Of a stretch of 64,000 nucleotides of DNA, positions 46,683 through 57,821 are shown one piece after another. The position numbers and the translations under genes are program-made. Source of the DNA: Bactericera cockerelli (taxonomy: Eukaryota > Arthropoda > Insecta > Hemiptera > Triozidae); assembly GCA_024516035.1 (NCBI GenBank), contig CM044955.1, positions 54,027,257-54,091,256 of the forward strand, written 5' to 3'. Positions within the stretch are counted from its first letter, which is position 1; each line of letters starts with the position of its first letter. Below the pieces are notes generated by a model. It saw only the letters and a list, made by a program, of their open reading frames with translations. It was not told where the DNA came from and searched no databases.

Positions 46683-47345
46683 AACCTCGGGGTGTAATTA
46701 TCATGGTCCAGAGATCATGAGTTCAAATTCCAGGTTGGGTAGAAATTTCCAACTAAATATCGGTTTCCCCCCAGGTTATAACAAATCAGGTCAGTTGGCA
46801 TTTCCAACCCAAACTAAGCTGGATAAGAATTATGTGATTTCCGGGTGTGTTTTCAGGGAATGGAGAGCAAAAACTTCGTGATTACCTATCTCATATCAGG
46901 TAATTAATTATATATCTCCCTTGCCTTTATCCCATATTAGCTTATGTCGCTTTTGGGGTCGGCATTGTTCAACCTCATGGTTGAGGTTGGTAGGGTGGAG
47001 CACGTTTTTTTATGGCTGGATGCCCTTCCTAACGCCAATGATTCTATTTGGTTTTAAAGTCCTGATCTGGACGCGGGTGTTACCCTCCATTCGCTGGGAA
47101 TCGTACCAGCTACCCACATTAACCTCACCCAGCCTGGGTAGGGCCGAAAATGCCAACCTCACGTGTTCGGAGGGAACAGAATTTTCTTCGAAAAGTCTGC
47201 TCCAACAGGGGATCGAACTCGAGATCTCTGGACTACGAGCAGTAGTCACAACCATTACGCCACGGAGGCTGTCTCATATCAGGTAATTAAAACCTAAATT
47301 TAATTGAATCGTTGGACATGAAAGGATTCCGGATCTGGGTATATC
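46683..47345 (+). mobile_element. Older SINE family C interrupted by a younger one
   Basis: The plus-strand copy ('ggtccagagatcatgagttc', 'ccaacccaaactaagctgga', 'gggaatggagagcaaaaact') is split at 46908. It resumes after 47290 with 'aacctaaatttaattgaatc' and a variant 3 tail 'gttggacatgaaaggattcc'. Confidence 0.7.
46908..47271 (-). mobile_element. SINE family C, full length, tail variant 2, with 19-bp target duplication
   Basis: The insert runs on the minus strand from 'cagcctccgtggcgtaatgg' to 'gggagatata'. 'tctcatatcaggtaattaa' flanks it at 46889-46907 and 47272-47290. This fixes both ends of the family and shows target-primed retroposition. Confidence 0.92.
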
Positions 47346-47454
47346 TTCCACCACTAGAAGAGAGGTGTCTGTGCTTATTTCACGAACACGAAAAAAAATT
47401 TATACACCTAGCATTTTGTAGCCGATGTGGTAACGGCTCTAAACTTGTAATGTA

Positions 47455-47640
47455 AACAATCAAGCGCGGGGATCCGTGATCTGTGGATCGGATCCCACCC
47501 AATGCTTTTCACCCTCATAAATTGTGTGTGTGACCACATGTTTTTTTTGTGACTCTGAGGGTTAGGTGGTAGAAAATGGAATGAGCAATAACTGCCTGGT
47601 TAACTTCCCCCAAAGAGCAGGTATTATTATTATTATAATT
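47455..47640 (+). mobile_element. SINE family A, head decayed
   Basis: 'ggatcggatcccacccaatg', 'gactctgagggttaggtggt' and 'tattattattatta'. Confidence 0.7.
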
Positions 47641-47671
47641 GTTACTACTATTATGATAAATGTTATTACCT

Positions 47672-47755
47672 GCTAATGAGAGCAAATAAGCTCGAAAACA
47701 GCTGTCCCGTACATCTAATACAAACTTCTCACTTTTCTGTTTATACTGATATGTA
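47672..47755 (+). repeat. Repeat H fragment
   Basis: 'gctaatgagagcaaataagc', 'tcgaaaacagctgtcc' and 'cttctcacttttctgtttat'. Confidence 0.65.
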
Positions 47756-48339
47756 TAAAGTTAGGCGACAAACTTTTGGTTTCCACCCTCGTAGGGTGCC
47801 ATAAATTCTTAGCCCCGGTGAAGCAACTTCAATCTTTATTACCCTGACGTTCTTGAAAAACTTAAAGCACCTGCCTAAATATTTGTTTTAGGTCGGAAAT
47901 GGCGCTATATTAGCTATGTACCCTTGAGTCCGCTATATTATACTTCGACATGCAATACCCCAATATTCTCGCCCCATCACTGGAGTTTTTACCCAAGCCT
48001 GTTTTGTGTAGGAGAGGAATGTCCGTTGTGATTAAAACAAAAGAGTTCTTTTTTTTTCTTTTTCTTGGCATTGGTAGACGAGGCCATTCCATACAGCCAA
48101 GAGAGCTCTTTATTTTCTAAAATATACTCGTAGATACCTACCGTATTTATGAACGACAGCAGCGTGAGCATCTACTTATTGGTAATCTCTCTTAAAAGAA
48201 CATCTAAATTTTTTCTGTCTTTTCTATACGATCACTAAGACTGAACAAACAGGCTTTTGATCTGGTATGGTTTCAAGTAAATATTGAAGACCATGTGAAT
48301 TTCTCGTGTCATTAGATACTGTCGAAACGTTTTTTTTAT
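47756..48339. other. No gene recognised
   Basis: No supported feature. Confidence 0.4.
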
Positions 48340-48595
48340 GAGTGTTTCACAGCCTTTTTTATTTTCGTAGCATGAAAAGCAGTTACTGTAGATCCTTGCG
48401 TCTGTGTTGTAGCTTCTCAATCCTGTAGTATGCCTACCCTCTGATGGGTGAGAAGTGACACAGCCCATGTAGGTGCTGGGTCAACACGAGCGCGCTGGAA
48501 GGGGGGGATACAAACAACTTTAACCAAAATTTGAATAGAATTTTTTGTCGGCTCTGGGAATTCAACGAGGGACCTTCCGCATGGCAAGCTAACAC
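48340..48595 (-). mobile_element. SINE family D copy
   Basis: In reverse: 'gagtgtttcacagccttttt', 'agtatgcctaccctctgatg', 'taggtgctgggtcaacacga' and 'gaccttccgcatggcaagct'. Confidence 0.8.
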
Positions 48596-49084
48596 TGAGA
48601 TGATACTTTCATTAATTGAACAAAGGCTTCGCGCAAGTGTCCATCTCCGATAAGATGTAATAAGAATCGAAAACCAAAAAAAAACGGACAAATAAGTGTT
48701 GATATAGTAGACATTAAAAAAAGTCCCCTGTTTCTTTCTTTTTGCAAAGTTACTTAGGAAAAAACGCATGCATACTTCCCATTTACCCCTCATTATGATA
48801 AGCTCACCGCTGGGGTTAGTTTAATGTCTCTGCACTGTAAATGTGTTATTTACTTTAGCAGATAGCATCGCTAATGTGCATGTAAATGGACGCTATCTTA
48901 ACAAAGCTACGACCTACATTAAAAGCTTACACATAGATAAGATAGGTTATGAGCGTTTATAAACGTCCTTTATAGTTACTATAGATGTAAGTAAGTATGA
49001 ATTCTATTCTAACACTATGATAATGGAACTTTTAGGTGGATGTAATTTTAACCACTATGGGAGTTTAATGATTTTTAATAATAA
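48596..49084. other. No gene recognised
   Basis: No supported feature. Confidence 0.4.
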
Positions 49085-49250
49085 AAAAATCTACCACCTG
49101 GCCTCCAGAGTATTTGATCATTCATCACTTGACGTGTGGTCACATACTCAAATAAATCAATAAAAATTCATACATTGGTTGAAATCTGAACCAAATGATT
49201 CCAAACCAGTAAAGGCAAGGTCAACGCTTGAAGCATTTTCTGCCACCTGA
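49085..49250 (-). mobile_element. SINE family A, strongly decayed
   Basis: 'ctaccacctggcctccagag' and 'gtggtcacatactcaaataa' in reverse order of the family. A second body end is at 49216-49250. Confidence 0.55.
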
Positions 49251-49271
49251 AATTAATACATCGAAACTGGG

Positions 49272-49400
49272 GATATACGAGAATTCATTCTATTTTTCAC
49301 TCTAATGTCGAGGTTTCTCTTATCAAGACGTAATTTTTACTTAGACAGAAGTGAATTTGACCTGGAAATTCTCTTATATCCAGCTTCGATTGTATAGTAT
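49272..49400 (-). repeat. Dispersed 'ATATAAGAGAA' repeat
   Basis: 'gaggtttctcttatcaagac' and 'ctcttatatccagcttcgat' are the reverse form of the repeat at 19605. Confidence 0.55.
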
Positions 49401-49751
49401 GTTACACTGGCTATTCATAATTTTGTATTTAGGTTATTTCCTATCTACACGTCAACCATCTGTTGGATCCTCCGGTAATCTGAGAAGCTTTCAAATTACC
49501 TGCTCTGTGTCGTGAATCGTGATGCGGTTCCAAATATGAGGGGTTGAGTTTTGTATATATTTTTTTTTATGTATATAATAATATAATATGTATATAGAAA
49601 TTATGCATATATTTTTTTCAAAGTTTACAAGCACCTGTCGTCTGTGCTATGTTACTATTTTTAAAACTCTTTTGCACACCACTTTTTCCACACACCACAG
49701 ACAACACACACAGCAAAAGTACATTGCAACATTGCTGATTGGATTAATAAT

Positions 49752-50160
49752 AATACCAACTCTTTTAGTGAAAGAAGTTTAGGCGAGGTTAATGCTCAAG
49801 AGCATTTTATACCACCTAACCCTCAGACTCACCTCAGAGTCTTAGGCTGGTATGCAGAGGCATTTTTCTAATCCTATAGGGTTCACTGTAGGGTGGTTCC
49901 GAGCTTGCTATATAGGGAATACTTCGAACTTCTGAATGCGCATGCGCACAGGCGCTTTAAACAAACGTCTCTGCACAACAAATTCCTTAAGGGACAAAAG
50001 ACCCAGGCATCCCTACAGTGAGGACTCTGTATACCACCTTATTATGTGGTCACAAAATAAAATGAGGGGAAAATTGAGTGGGACCCGTCCACGGATTCAC
50101 GATGTCCTGGCTTTTTCCCTGTAAGTCTAGCGCCCTAACGACCTCGACCACCAACGCTTT
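49752..50160 (-). mobile_element. SINE family A split by a MITE
   Basis: 3' end 'actcttttagtgaaagaagt' and 'accacctaaccctcagactc' lie left of 49845. 'atgtggtcacaaaataaaat' and a decayed head lie right of 50041. Confidence 0.75.
49845..50038 (-). mobile_element. PIF/Harbinger-like MITE, family 1, inside SINE A
   Basis: The 194-bp element has ends GGCTGGTATGCAGAG and its partner ATACCACC. TTA is duplicated at 49842-49844 and 50039-50041. The empty site is known from other family A copies ('gagtcttattattatgtgg'), so insertion is proven by comparison within the window. Confidence 0.9.
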
Positions 50161-51324
50161 AGTGGTCGGGTGGTTTAGGCGCTGGTGTGAGAAGCAATTT
50201 AACATGGGACTCGGCGCTTAGAACAATTTTTTTTTACCATGCCTGGATCCGGCTAACATGGTGTTTTCTATGGAAAACCAATTTGGTGACAAATTTATGT
50301 ATTTATTTTTGGAACCAACTGACCCCTACGGCAAATGTACTCTCTCAGCGAGATTCAAATTCCGAAAATCTTGCAACCTGCTGGGATTTGAACCCAGGAC
50401 CTAACCAGATGAGAGACAGTAAAAACGTGTATTTTTGTCATTTATGGGTGTTTGAATTAAAATAATATAGAATGCACCTTACCTGGTAAAAATACTGTGA
50501 TGACATCGTTTTTTTCTTCTCAAAGTACGACAGCCTCAGCTGCACTGTTTGACATATTTTACTTCCGAGTGTATGTCCGTAGATATCGGAAGTACTAAGT
50601 TCCTTTTCGTTGAAAAACGAAAGAACATTAGCAAGGAAGTGATGTGTCTATAATTGGCATTGTATTTAGGTATGTTGAGATGTTTCTGTGATACTCAGAA
50701 AAGATTTTGATGCGATAAGACAAAATGCCATTTCATTTTTTGATACCAAAATAAAAAATGAAAATACTACCTACAAAAATTAACAAAGTTCAAGTAAAAA
50801 AAAAACATAAACTTGAATATAAGAATCTTGTAGAGGCTACTAGGTTAATTGAGATTTCCATTGTAATGTAATGTATTGTAATTTATTTATTTGTACAAAA
50901 TATCTTCCGATGTGGTACAAAGTCATACATAATATAAAATAGAAAATATAAAATGCAATTTAAAATTAATAATAAAAAATATTTTTTTTCTTTTTCATGA
51001 AGTCATATGAACATAAAAAAGATACCTCACTGCCCCCTTCATTATTATCATAGTTTAGTCTATTATTGAGTAGAATAATAATACTAATAAGTGAATTATG
51101 AATTTCATTGCGAGTAAATTACCACGTGAGTTTACCCGCATGGGGAATCGAACCTCTGACCTTTAAATACAAACTCCCTGAGGAATAGATAGTGAAGGGG
51201 GGTTTCAAAATGTTACACCAGAAGTGGGGAGTAAATTAGTCATCTTGTATTTTTGTTCCCCACTCAAAACCCCCATGACGAACTTGTATTCGAAAAATAA
51301 AAAGGACGCCGACTTTAATTTAAG
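50161..51324. other. No gene; tRNA-like remnants
   Basis: A reversed B-box-like segment 'tgggatttgaacccaggacc' lies at 50382-50401, and another at about 51143-51160. A CTTCCGA-like inverted pair is at 50562-50596. AT-rich elsewhere. Confidence 0.4.
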
Positions 51325-51545
51325 GTGCACTGGTAGTCAAGTGGTTAACGCGCTAGTCTGGTAATCCAGGTAGCGTAGGGATCCGTTGGTTCGAATGCCA
51401 CCCAGTGCACAAATTTTTTCTCATTAATTTGAGTTTGTGACCATATAATATCTAATAAGACTCAGAGGGTTAGGTGGTAGAAAATGCTTTGAGCATCAAC
51501 CTCGCCTGGTGGTTACCTTCCACTAAAGAGAATTATTATTATTAA
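51325..51545 (+). mobile_element. SINE family A, full length reference copy
   Basis: Head 'gtgcactggtagtcaagtgg' and 'ttaacgcgctagtctggtaa', B box 'ggttcgaatgcc', body, 'ccttccactaaagagaatta' and ATT repeats. Confidence 0.9.
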
Positions 51546-52444
51546 TTTAACTTTATGACTTTAACGGCAGGATTTTTACACTGTGAGCTCTTCCACCCAA
51601 CCGATATCACACGACTTGCCTTTTCTTTTTCCTTAAAGCCAGTTGAACATCTAGCTCATTTGATCCTCGAGAGGTTTCATCCTCCATTTGTACCAGAAAA
51701 CTTACAAATCTGCTGTCCACATGAACCTCTTCAGAAGTTGAAAAAATAAAGAAGATAAATTATATTACAATATTGATATTACATTTTCGTGACGTCACAG
51801 TTACTCAAACTGACACTACTATTTTTTTTTCGAAATTGGGACTCTTCAGAAGTATGCTACAATGAGCATTAACAAACAAGCGCCTCAATTTTGGGTGGAA
51901 GAGATTGCCTCAGGCTATTGCCGTTTAGGTAGGAAATTAACTTCATTCTGTTTATTGTTCTTGTTTCTTTGCTCAATCTATTTATTTTTTCTTTATAATT
52001 TCATTGTATTTTACTGTATATATTTTTGTCTTACCTAATGAAGCATGCTATAATAATAATAATCACTCGGCTACCAATATCCATTTTGGAATAATAGTAA
52101 TTAAACTCTTCAAAGGACTATTGAATTCTCCAAAGTATGACTCATGAGTGAGAAAGCTGCTTGTAAACCACACGCACACAAGTCTTCAGACCAAAGTTCA
52201 ATCAAACCTATCTCAATAACTAAAGTTGTTTGAGTCGTCGCGTCGCGGTGTCTACAAAGGAAGAGTCAGAGGGTTCCCCAAGTGATGAGTCATGAAAGGT
52301 GAGTCAATTCATTTGATGAGTCAGACCTGCCTAGTCAAGTTGACAAGTTTAATTAAAATGGACGGAGACACTTTCGTCGATAAAACGCTTTTATCTTCCA
52401 CACTTCTTGTTCGTTAGTCTACATATATTACTATATCCTTGTGT
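51546..52444. other. No gene recognised
   Basis: An open frame at 51555-51749 has no recognisable domain. No other feature is supported. Confidence 0.35.
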
Positions 52445-52585
52445 TGCTAGCTGAAGCTGGCCCAACCCAGGTTGAGTGAGGATAATTTGGAATGTGGATG
52501 GCTGGTTGGTAAGTTTCCAGCGAATGGAGGGTAAAACCCCCGCGTCTCGATATGCCCTTAGCATTTGCAAGGGACGTTAAACCCC
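52445..52585 (+). mobile_element. SINE family E, body and 3' end
   Basis: 'gcccaacccaggttgagtga', 'ccagcgaatggagggtaaaa' and 'gggacgttaaacc', then a run of C. Confidence 0.7.
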
Positions 52586-52696
52586 CCCCCCCCCCCAAAA
52601 AAAAAAAATACATTTTACTATCTACTCTCTATCTGTTAGCCCGAAATTCGCAAAGGGACTACATTAAAAAAAAAAAAAAAACTAAGGCATACCTGT

Positions 52697-52960
52697 GGCC
52701 TCCGTGGCGTAACGGTTGTGACTACCGCCCGTAGTCCAGAGATCCTGAGTTTGATTATGTTTCCTCCGCACACGTGAGGCTAGCATTTCCGTCCCTACCC
52801 AGGCTGAGTGAGGTAATTGTGGATAGCTGGTACGATTCCTAGCGAATGGAGAGTCTCAAATCAAGACGTTAAAACCAAATTGATCCAACTGGTCACAATA
52901 GATCTGGTAGAGGTCGGTGTGATAATTGGGGCTTTTCTTGTGGAACTTGAACCAGCTTAT
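52697..52960 (+). mobile_element. SINE family C, tail variant 1
   Basis: Head 'ggcctccgtggcgtaacggt', shortened body, tail 'aactggtcacaatagatctg'. Confidence 0.75.
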
Positions 52961-53569
52961 AAAACTAAAGGCATAGCTGCACCTCTGGACCATGCCTTTT
53001 TATACTTCTTATAATTTTCTCAATTAGCGTTATCATTTGTTGGGGGGCGGCAGGCGGCGAGGGAAAGTCTTATAAAACTATTTATTTCATGTAAATAAAA
53101 CAAAAAGCAGAGCGGATGAGAAGGCGAAAACATTTCTACTCTATTGCGACAGGAAGACTAATTTTCATTTTTCCAAGTCCATATTAGCCGCACAATGCAG
53201 TACCAGAGGTGTTGCTTGTACAAATCTACAGCAACATATTTTTTTATATAAATTATTTACCTCAGTATTTTTTGTAAAATATGAGCTCCAGTTTACCTAC
53301 TGAACTACACGGCAGCTGAAAGCACTGCAAAGGCGGTGTTTAATATTCGTCCGAATTGATTTATCTTGTTTTTAACTCGGCATATATGAAAGAATACTGG
53401 TTTGAACTGCATGATAGTGCCCCTTTTTCTAGAAATACCTAATGTCGCGAGTATGCAGTAACGCAGTCATGAAGCGAAATTTCTACTCGTAAATAAAATT
53501 ATATTATTATTAGACAAAGGTTTATACCACCGGTGGACTAGGACTAAAGAATACCTTTATTCCAGCAGA
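52961..53569. other. No gene recognised
   Basis: No supported feature. Confidence 0.4.
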
Positions 53570-53572
53570 TTA

Positions 53573-53722
53573 GGACCGAATTATAAAACAGGATTATACT
53601 TAAGAGAAGACACTGAAGACAGAATGTCCTTCCATTTGGGCTAGTGCTGTAATTGGTTGAAACTCCGACTTGAGAAAGGGTCTGGCTTATCTTACATTTA
53701 ATCCTGTTTTATAATTTGGCCC
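53573..53722. mobile_element. PIF/Harbinger-like MITE, family 2
   Basis: The 150-bp element has near-perfect ~25-bp inverted ends, 'ggaccgaattataaaacagg' and the complement of 'cctgttttataatttggccc'. TTA flanks it at 53570-53572 and 53723-53725. Confidence 0.85.
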
Positions 53723-53819
53723 TTAGAGCCAAGTTATAAAATGAGATTACCACAAAGATAGGGGCGCACCGTCACTCAAGTCAGTTACTACAACACGAGC
53801 CCCCAGAAGTTAGCAGCGG

Positions 53820-53870
53820 ACGGCTGGAGGTCGGTGGTTCGAGTCCCAAGCTTGGTTAATTGACATTATT
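53820..53870 (+). mobile_element. SINE family F head fragment
   Basis: 'cggctggaggtcggtggttc' and 'gagtcccaagcttggtt'. Confidence 0.5.
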
Positions 53871-54708
53871 TTCATCACTTACTTATAATAAGATAAAGAG
53901 CTAGTTATTTGTGTTAATATGTCACAATTGCATCGACATTAGGAGAACTAATGCTAACGCATTATATCTCCAACCAACCGTATATTCCGATATCTATCTC
54001 GTAATGCCGCCACTGGTCGTTGCCCAATCTACAACCACCCCAATGGTCCCGACAATTAAAGTACAGAGCCTAAAAAATTCCCCGCCGGGGTTGGAACCTG
54101 GGTCACCTGGAGTGCAAGCCGAGCATGCTACCGCTAGGCCAAGTGACTACTACATCACTTACTTCTGATAGTTATGATAGACACAGGTATGATAAATTAT
54201 GATAATCTTCGTAATACCATGCGGCTTGTGTACCCTAAACAACCTGGATTGCACGTTCATTATTTTTACTTTCCTTATCCTATAAAAAGGAAAGAGTATA
54301 GTTCGTTGAAAATTTGACCTACCCAGTTTTTCACATTCCTGGACGAATCATAGCCTCAGGATACTAAAAAAGTAGTTTTCAGCCATTGGTCCGTGCGTCT
54401 GTCTGTCTGTTTTTTTTTATATAATATTTATTTAGAGAGGTCTGTAACAGCTACAACCACTCGAAAATTGCCCCATGTTCGTTTTTAAAAAATGCAAAGA
54501 AAAACCCCCCGAGAATCGAACCCAGCTCTACCGTGGCTTGGCGTATGAAAGCAAAACTTCTTTCGAATCCTCTGAGATGTCCTGATGATTATCATATGAC
54601 AGCTTGGTGAGCTCGGCTATAAAAAGTAGAGATGTCGTCTTTCAGTGCTTTTAAAACTTGAAGGTGATGTTCTGCGTTAGAAACTGCTCTACAGGATGGT
54701 CTAGCTAG
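53871..54708. other. No gene; reversed tRNA-like head at ~54080-54155
   Basis: 'gttggaacctgggtcacctg' and 'gctaccgctaggccaagtga' look like a SINE head in reverse. A 'tactttccttatcctataaa' palindrome is at 54269-54292. Confidence 0.4.
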
Positions 54709-54918
54709 AATAATAATAATTACACTCTTCAGTGGAAGGTAACCACCAGGCGAGGTTAATGCTTAAAGCATTTTCTACCACCTAACCCTCAGAATCTTAT
54801 TATGAGGTCACAAACTCAATTTAATGAGGAAAAATTCATGCACTGGGTGGAATTTGAACCAACGGATCCCTAAGCTACCAACGGATCCCTAGGGCGTTAA
54901 CCACTTGACTACCATGAA
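54709..54918 (-). mobile_element. SINE family A copy
   Basis: In reverse: (AAT)n, 'cagtggaaggtaaccaccag', 'cactgggtggaatttgaacc', with the 'ccaacggatccct' segment duplicated in the head. Confidence 0.8.
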
Positions 54919-55451
54919 TTTTACCACTGGATTACCGACGCAGCATGAATTTTCGGCATACTCACGAAATATTCTGAAATCAAGATTTCATTATGGATGC
55001 GACAACCGAGCATGCATTGGTGGTGGAGTGGTTAAAGCGGTAGTCTGGTAATGGACCACACAATAAATGCTCAAAACAACTGCTGGATTGGGCTGAATTT
55101 TTAGTCCTACTCTTGTGCTTTTTCCGTTGGTGTTTTTTTTACGAATAGATAACTTGTCCACAAAATTCTCGCCATCTTGGAAATGAAGCGTTTCCGACGA
55201 AATTACTATACAATGTTTTTGATTGCGACGAGTTTTGGCGACGTAATTTAGGAACACTCTGTATATTCGAGATCACTTTCAGAGTGAGATATGTCAACTC
55301 GGGTTTTATTAACCACGAATGAAGTGTTATGAGAAAATGTCTTCATATGAAAAGGGTTTATTGCTTTTCTTACCAAGCTCGCTAGCAAAGGAGCGGTCGT
55401 CAAGCGTTGCTCAAAAATTCAAAAAGAATATACAGACCATAATATGTAGTT
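54919..55451. other. No gene recognised
   Basis: A scrap of family A head is at about 55020-55050. No other feature is supported. Confidence 0.4.
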
Positions 55452-55556
55452 GTGTATTGTGGTAACCGTGGGAAAGTGGGTAGAGCACCGACTTTCACAC
55501 AGGTCACCCGGGTTCGATATCCAGGGGGGAAGAAATTCTTGTACCCCGTATAGGTT
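55452..55556 (+). mobile_element. SINE family G, 3'-truncated
   Basis: 'gtaaccgtgggaaagtgggt' and 'cccgggttcgatatccaggg'. Confidence 0.65.
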
Positions 55557-55565
55557 CTTTAAGCC

Positions 55566-55889
55566 AGCCTCCGTGGCGGAATGGTTGTGACTACTGCCCG
55601 TAGTCCAGAGATCCCGAGTTCGATCCCCGGTTGGAGCAGACTTTTCGAAGAAAATTTCCCGCCAAACATGTGAGGCTGGCATTTCCGGCTTTACCCAGGC
55701 TGGGTGAGGTTGATGTGGGTAGCTGGTAGGATTCCCAGCGAATGGAGGGTAAAACCCCCGTCCTGACTATCTATCTCAATCAGGACGTTAAAACCAAATA
55801 GAATCAACTGGTCACAATACATCTAATTAGGTCGCAGTGTTAATTGTTAGGGTTTCACTGAAAACCCTGCAACCAGATCAGATAATAAA
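55566..55889 (+). mobile_element. SINE family C, full length, tail variant 1
   Basis: Head 'cagcctccgtggcggaatgg', B box 'gagttcgatccccgg', body 'acccaggctgggtgaggttg', 'aatggagggtaaaacccccg' and 'aggacgttaaaaccaaatag'. Tail 'actggtcacaatacatctaa' to 'cagataataaaa'. The long hairpin follows immediately. Confidence 0.9.
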
Positions 55890-56488
55890 ATCCCCCAAAA
55901 AACACTTCGTGTAAAAATAGTCGTCAAGTGTTGGAATGATTAAAAAGAACTGATATCAAAAACGTCAATTTTCTATGTTTGAAGGAAATATTTTTCACGT
56001 AATAAGTCTCTTGATAATTCAACCAAAATAATAGCCTCACAACAACAGCAAACTTCGATTTGGTATTTTGAGAATTTAACCAAAAAATAGCCACACAACA
56101 AAACAATGCTCTTGTAAGAACAATCTTGCATAATTACATAACCACGTCCTTGACTACTGCACACTGTTTTGTTAGCAACGTACTTCACATAAATTTCAGA
56201 ACAAAACAGTGTGCACTTGTGCAGTCAAGGACGTGGTTCTGTAATTATGCAAGATTGTTCTTACAAGAGCATTGTTTTGTTGTGTGGCTATTTTTTGGTT
56301 AAATTCTCAAAATACCAAATCGAAGTTTGCTGTTGTTGTGAGGCTATTATTTTGGTTGAATTATCAAGAGACTTATTACGTGAAAAATATTTCCTTCAAA
56401 CATAGAAAATTGACGTTTTTGATATCAGTTCTTTTTAATCATTCCAACACTTGACGACTATTTTTACACGAAGTGTTTTTTGGGGGAT
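55890..56488. mobile_element. Long near-perfect hairpin (foldback), arms ~285 bp
   Basis: The left arm 55890-56173 and right arm 56200-56488 are reverse complements over their full length, and the loop is 26 bases. By eye the only differences are one base near 56142/56242 and a 5-base indel with neighbouring changes close to the loop. Outer ends are 'tcccccaaaaaacacttcgt' and its complement. The open frames read in both arms are mirror products. No terminal target duplication is clear. Confidence 0.9.
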
Positions 56489-57476
56489 ATCACTACTTTT
56501 TGATTTAATTGATTTTCATATGATAGATGAAATAAAAACTGGTCAACAATCAACAGATAAAAGAAAAAAGACTTTTAATTAAAGGATGTTGATCTTTCAA
56601 TTCAAGGAGAAAAAAAAATGATAGAAAAAAAACTTTGAAAAGATGCTGAAAGAATATTTCACGGTAGTTGCTGGAGAGAGGAGAAAGTTTCAGTTTTGTT
56701 GGCAATAATTAGAGATGGGTGATACAGAGTATTTCATAAAACCGGTACTTCAGTAATCGATTACATAAAAGTACCGAGTATTTACCGAGGTTCTTTTGTA
56801 CTTGGTTTTTGAGATTCTGCGAGCGGATGTAAATGGAATAGTGGATTCGAGTAATCACTCAAGAACCAAGTACAAAAGCACCGTACACTAACTAAATCTC
56901 ACAATTTTGCATTCAGAATGTTTACAGGAGACGAATCTCGATTCACAAAATTTGTTGGGTGTTTTAGTTTCAAGTGTTTCAATAGATTAGAAGCTCCACC
57001 TCCTATTTTATAACCTGCATAAAATCGGTACCCAGTACGGTATGCGGATCCAGTGTGTTATACCGTCGCCAGTGTTGTACCCGGTACGGGTACAGGTACC
57101 TAGCAAAATTTTGTACCCGGTATGGGTACGGGTACCTAATTTTATTATGTACCCGGTGCGGGTACTTTTGTAAATGTACCCGGTATTTTTTGGGTACTTT
57201 TCGGGTACGTTATCCTTATCTATAGTAAGTATTTAATAAGATTTGTCTAAATTATTTTAACTGTGGAGGACAAAGTCTTGTCATTAGAATATCACCTAAC
57301 AACCAAACTAAATAAAATACCAAATTGATGGTTAGCCTTTAATGAGGTCTTGAACTCCAAGTTCCAGGTTAAAAGTCTAGTAAGCTAGATTTTATTTTTA
57401 TTTAAAATTACTATTAATGTTAATGTATTATTATTATTATCATCATCACAATCAAGAAATAAAAAGATACATTTAT
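56489..57476. repeat. Inverted 'gtacttggttttt' pair and 'gtacccggtac' cluster
   Basis: 'ggttcttttgtacttggttt' (about 56790) mirrors 'ctcaagaaccaagtacaaaa' (56857). At 57068-57205 'gtacccggtacgggtac'-like words occur about ten times. Such GTACCCGG clusters occur at ends of some hAT-type elements, but the class is inferred only. Confidence 0.5.
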
Positions 57477-57690
57477 TAAAAATAAGGCTTGCACCTTTTT
57501 AATTTAGGTATGAATTTGTGAACAAAAATAACTAGAATGTAGAAAAAATAGTATTCTATCATATAAAACAAATTTGAAGAAAATCGGTTAAGCGGTTTTG
57601 AAGATACAAGTGATTTAGTCGAAAAAATCAAAATTGCCAGGTGTATACAATGTGAAACAATCACGAGGAAGTATTGTGTCCATAATTAGC
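57477..57690 (-). repeat. Second copy of the repeat at 12296
   Basis: In reverse: 'cacgaggaagtattgtgtcc' and 'aaaatcggttaagcggtttt' match 12318 and 12390. Confidence 0.65.
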
Positions 57691-57821
57691 AGTGTTTTTT
57701 TATTTATATTTATAATGTAGGTACATATTTGTAAATTTTGAATGAGATCTATGTAATTTACGATTCATAATACAAAAGCATTGATCAAAATAAATGCTTT
57801 ATTTAGACTGTCAGTTGTCAG

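Noticed and set aside
51325..51410. Functional tRNA genes (here and at other SINE heads)
   Set aside because: A and B boxes are present, but the cloverleaf is incomplete and each head continues into a dispersed SINE body, so these are SINE promoters.
51555..51749. Open frame of 64 codons after a SINE A copy
   Set aside because: It looks protein-like in places but is short, has no domain, and lacks splice or start support.
55973..56405. Two similar open frames on opposite strands
   Set aside because: They are the same sequence read from the two arms of the hairpin and have no recognisable domain.
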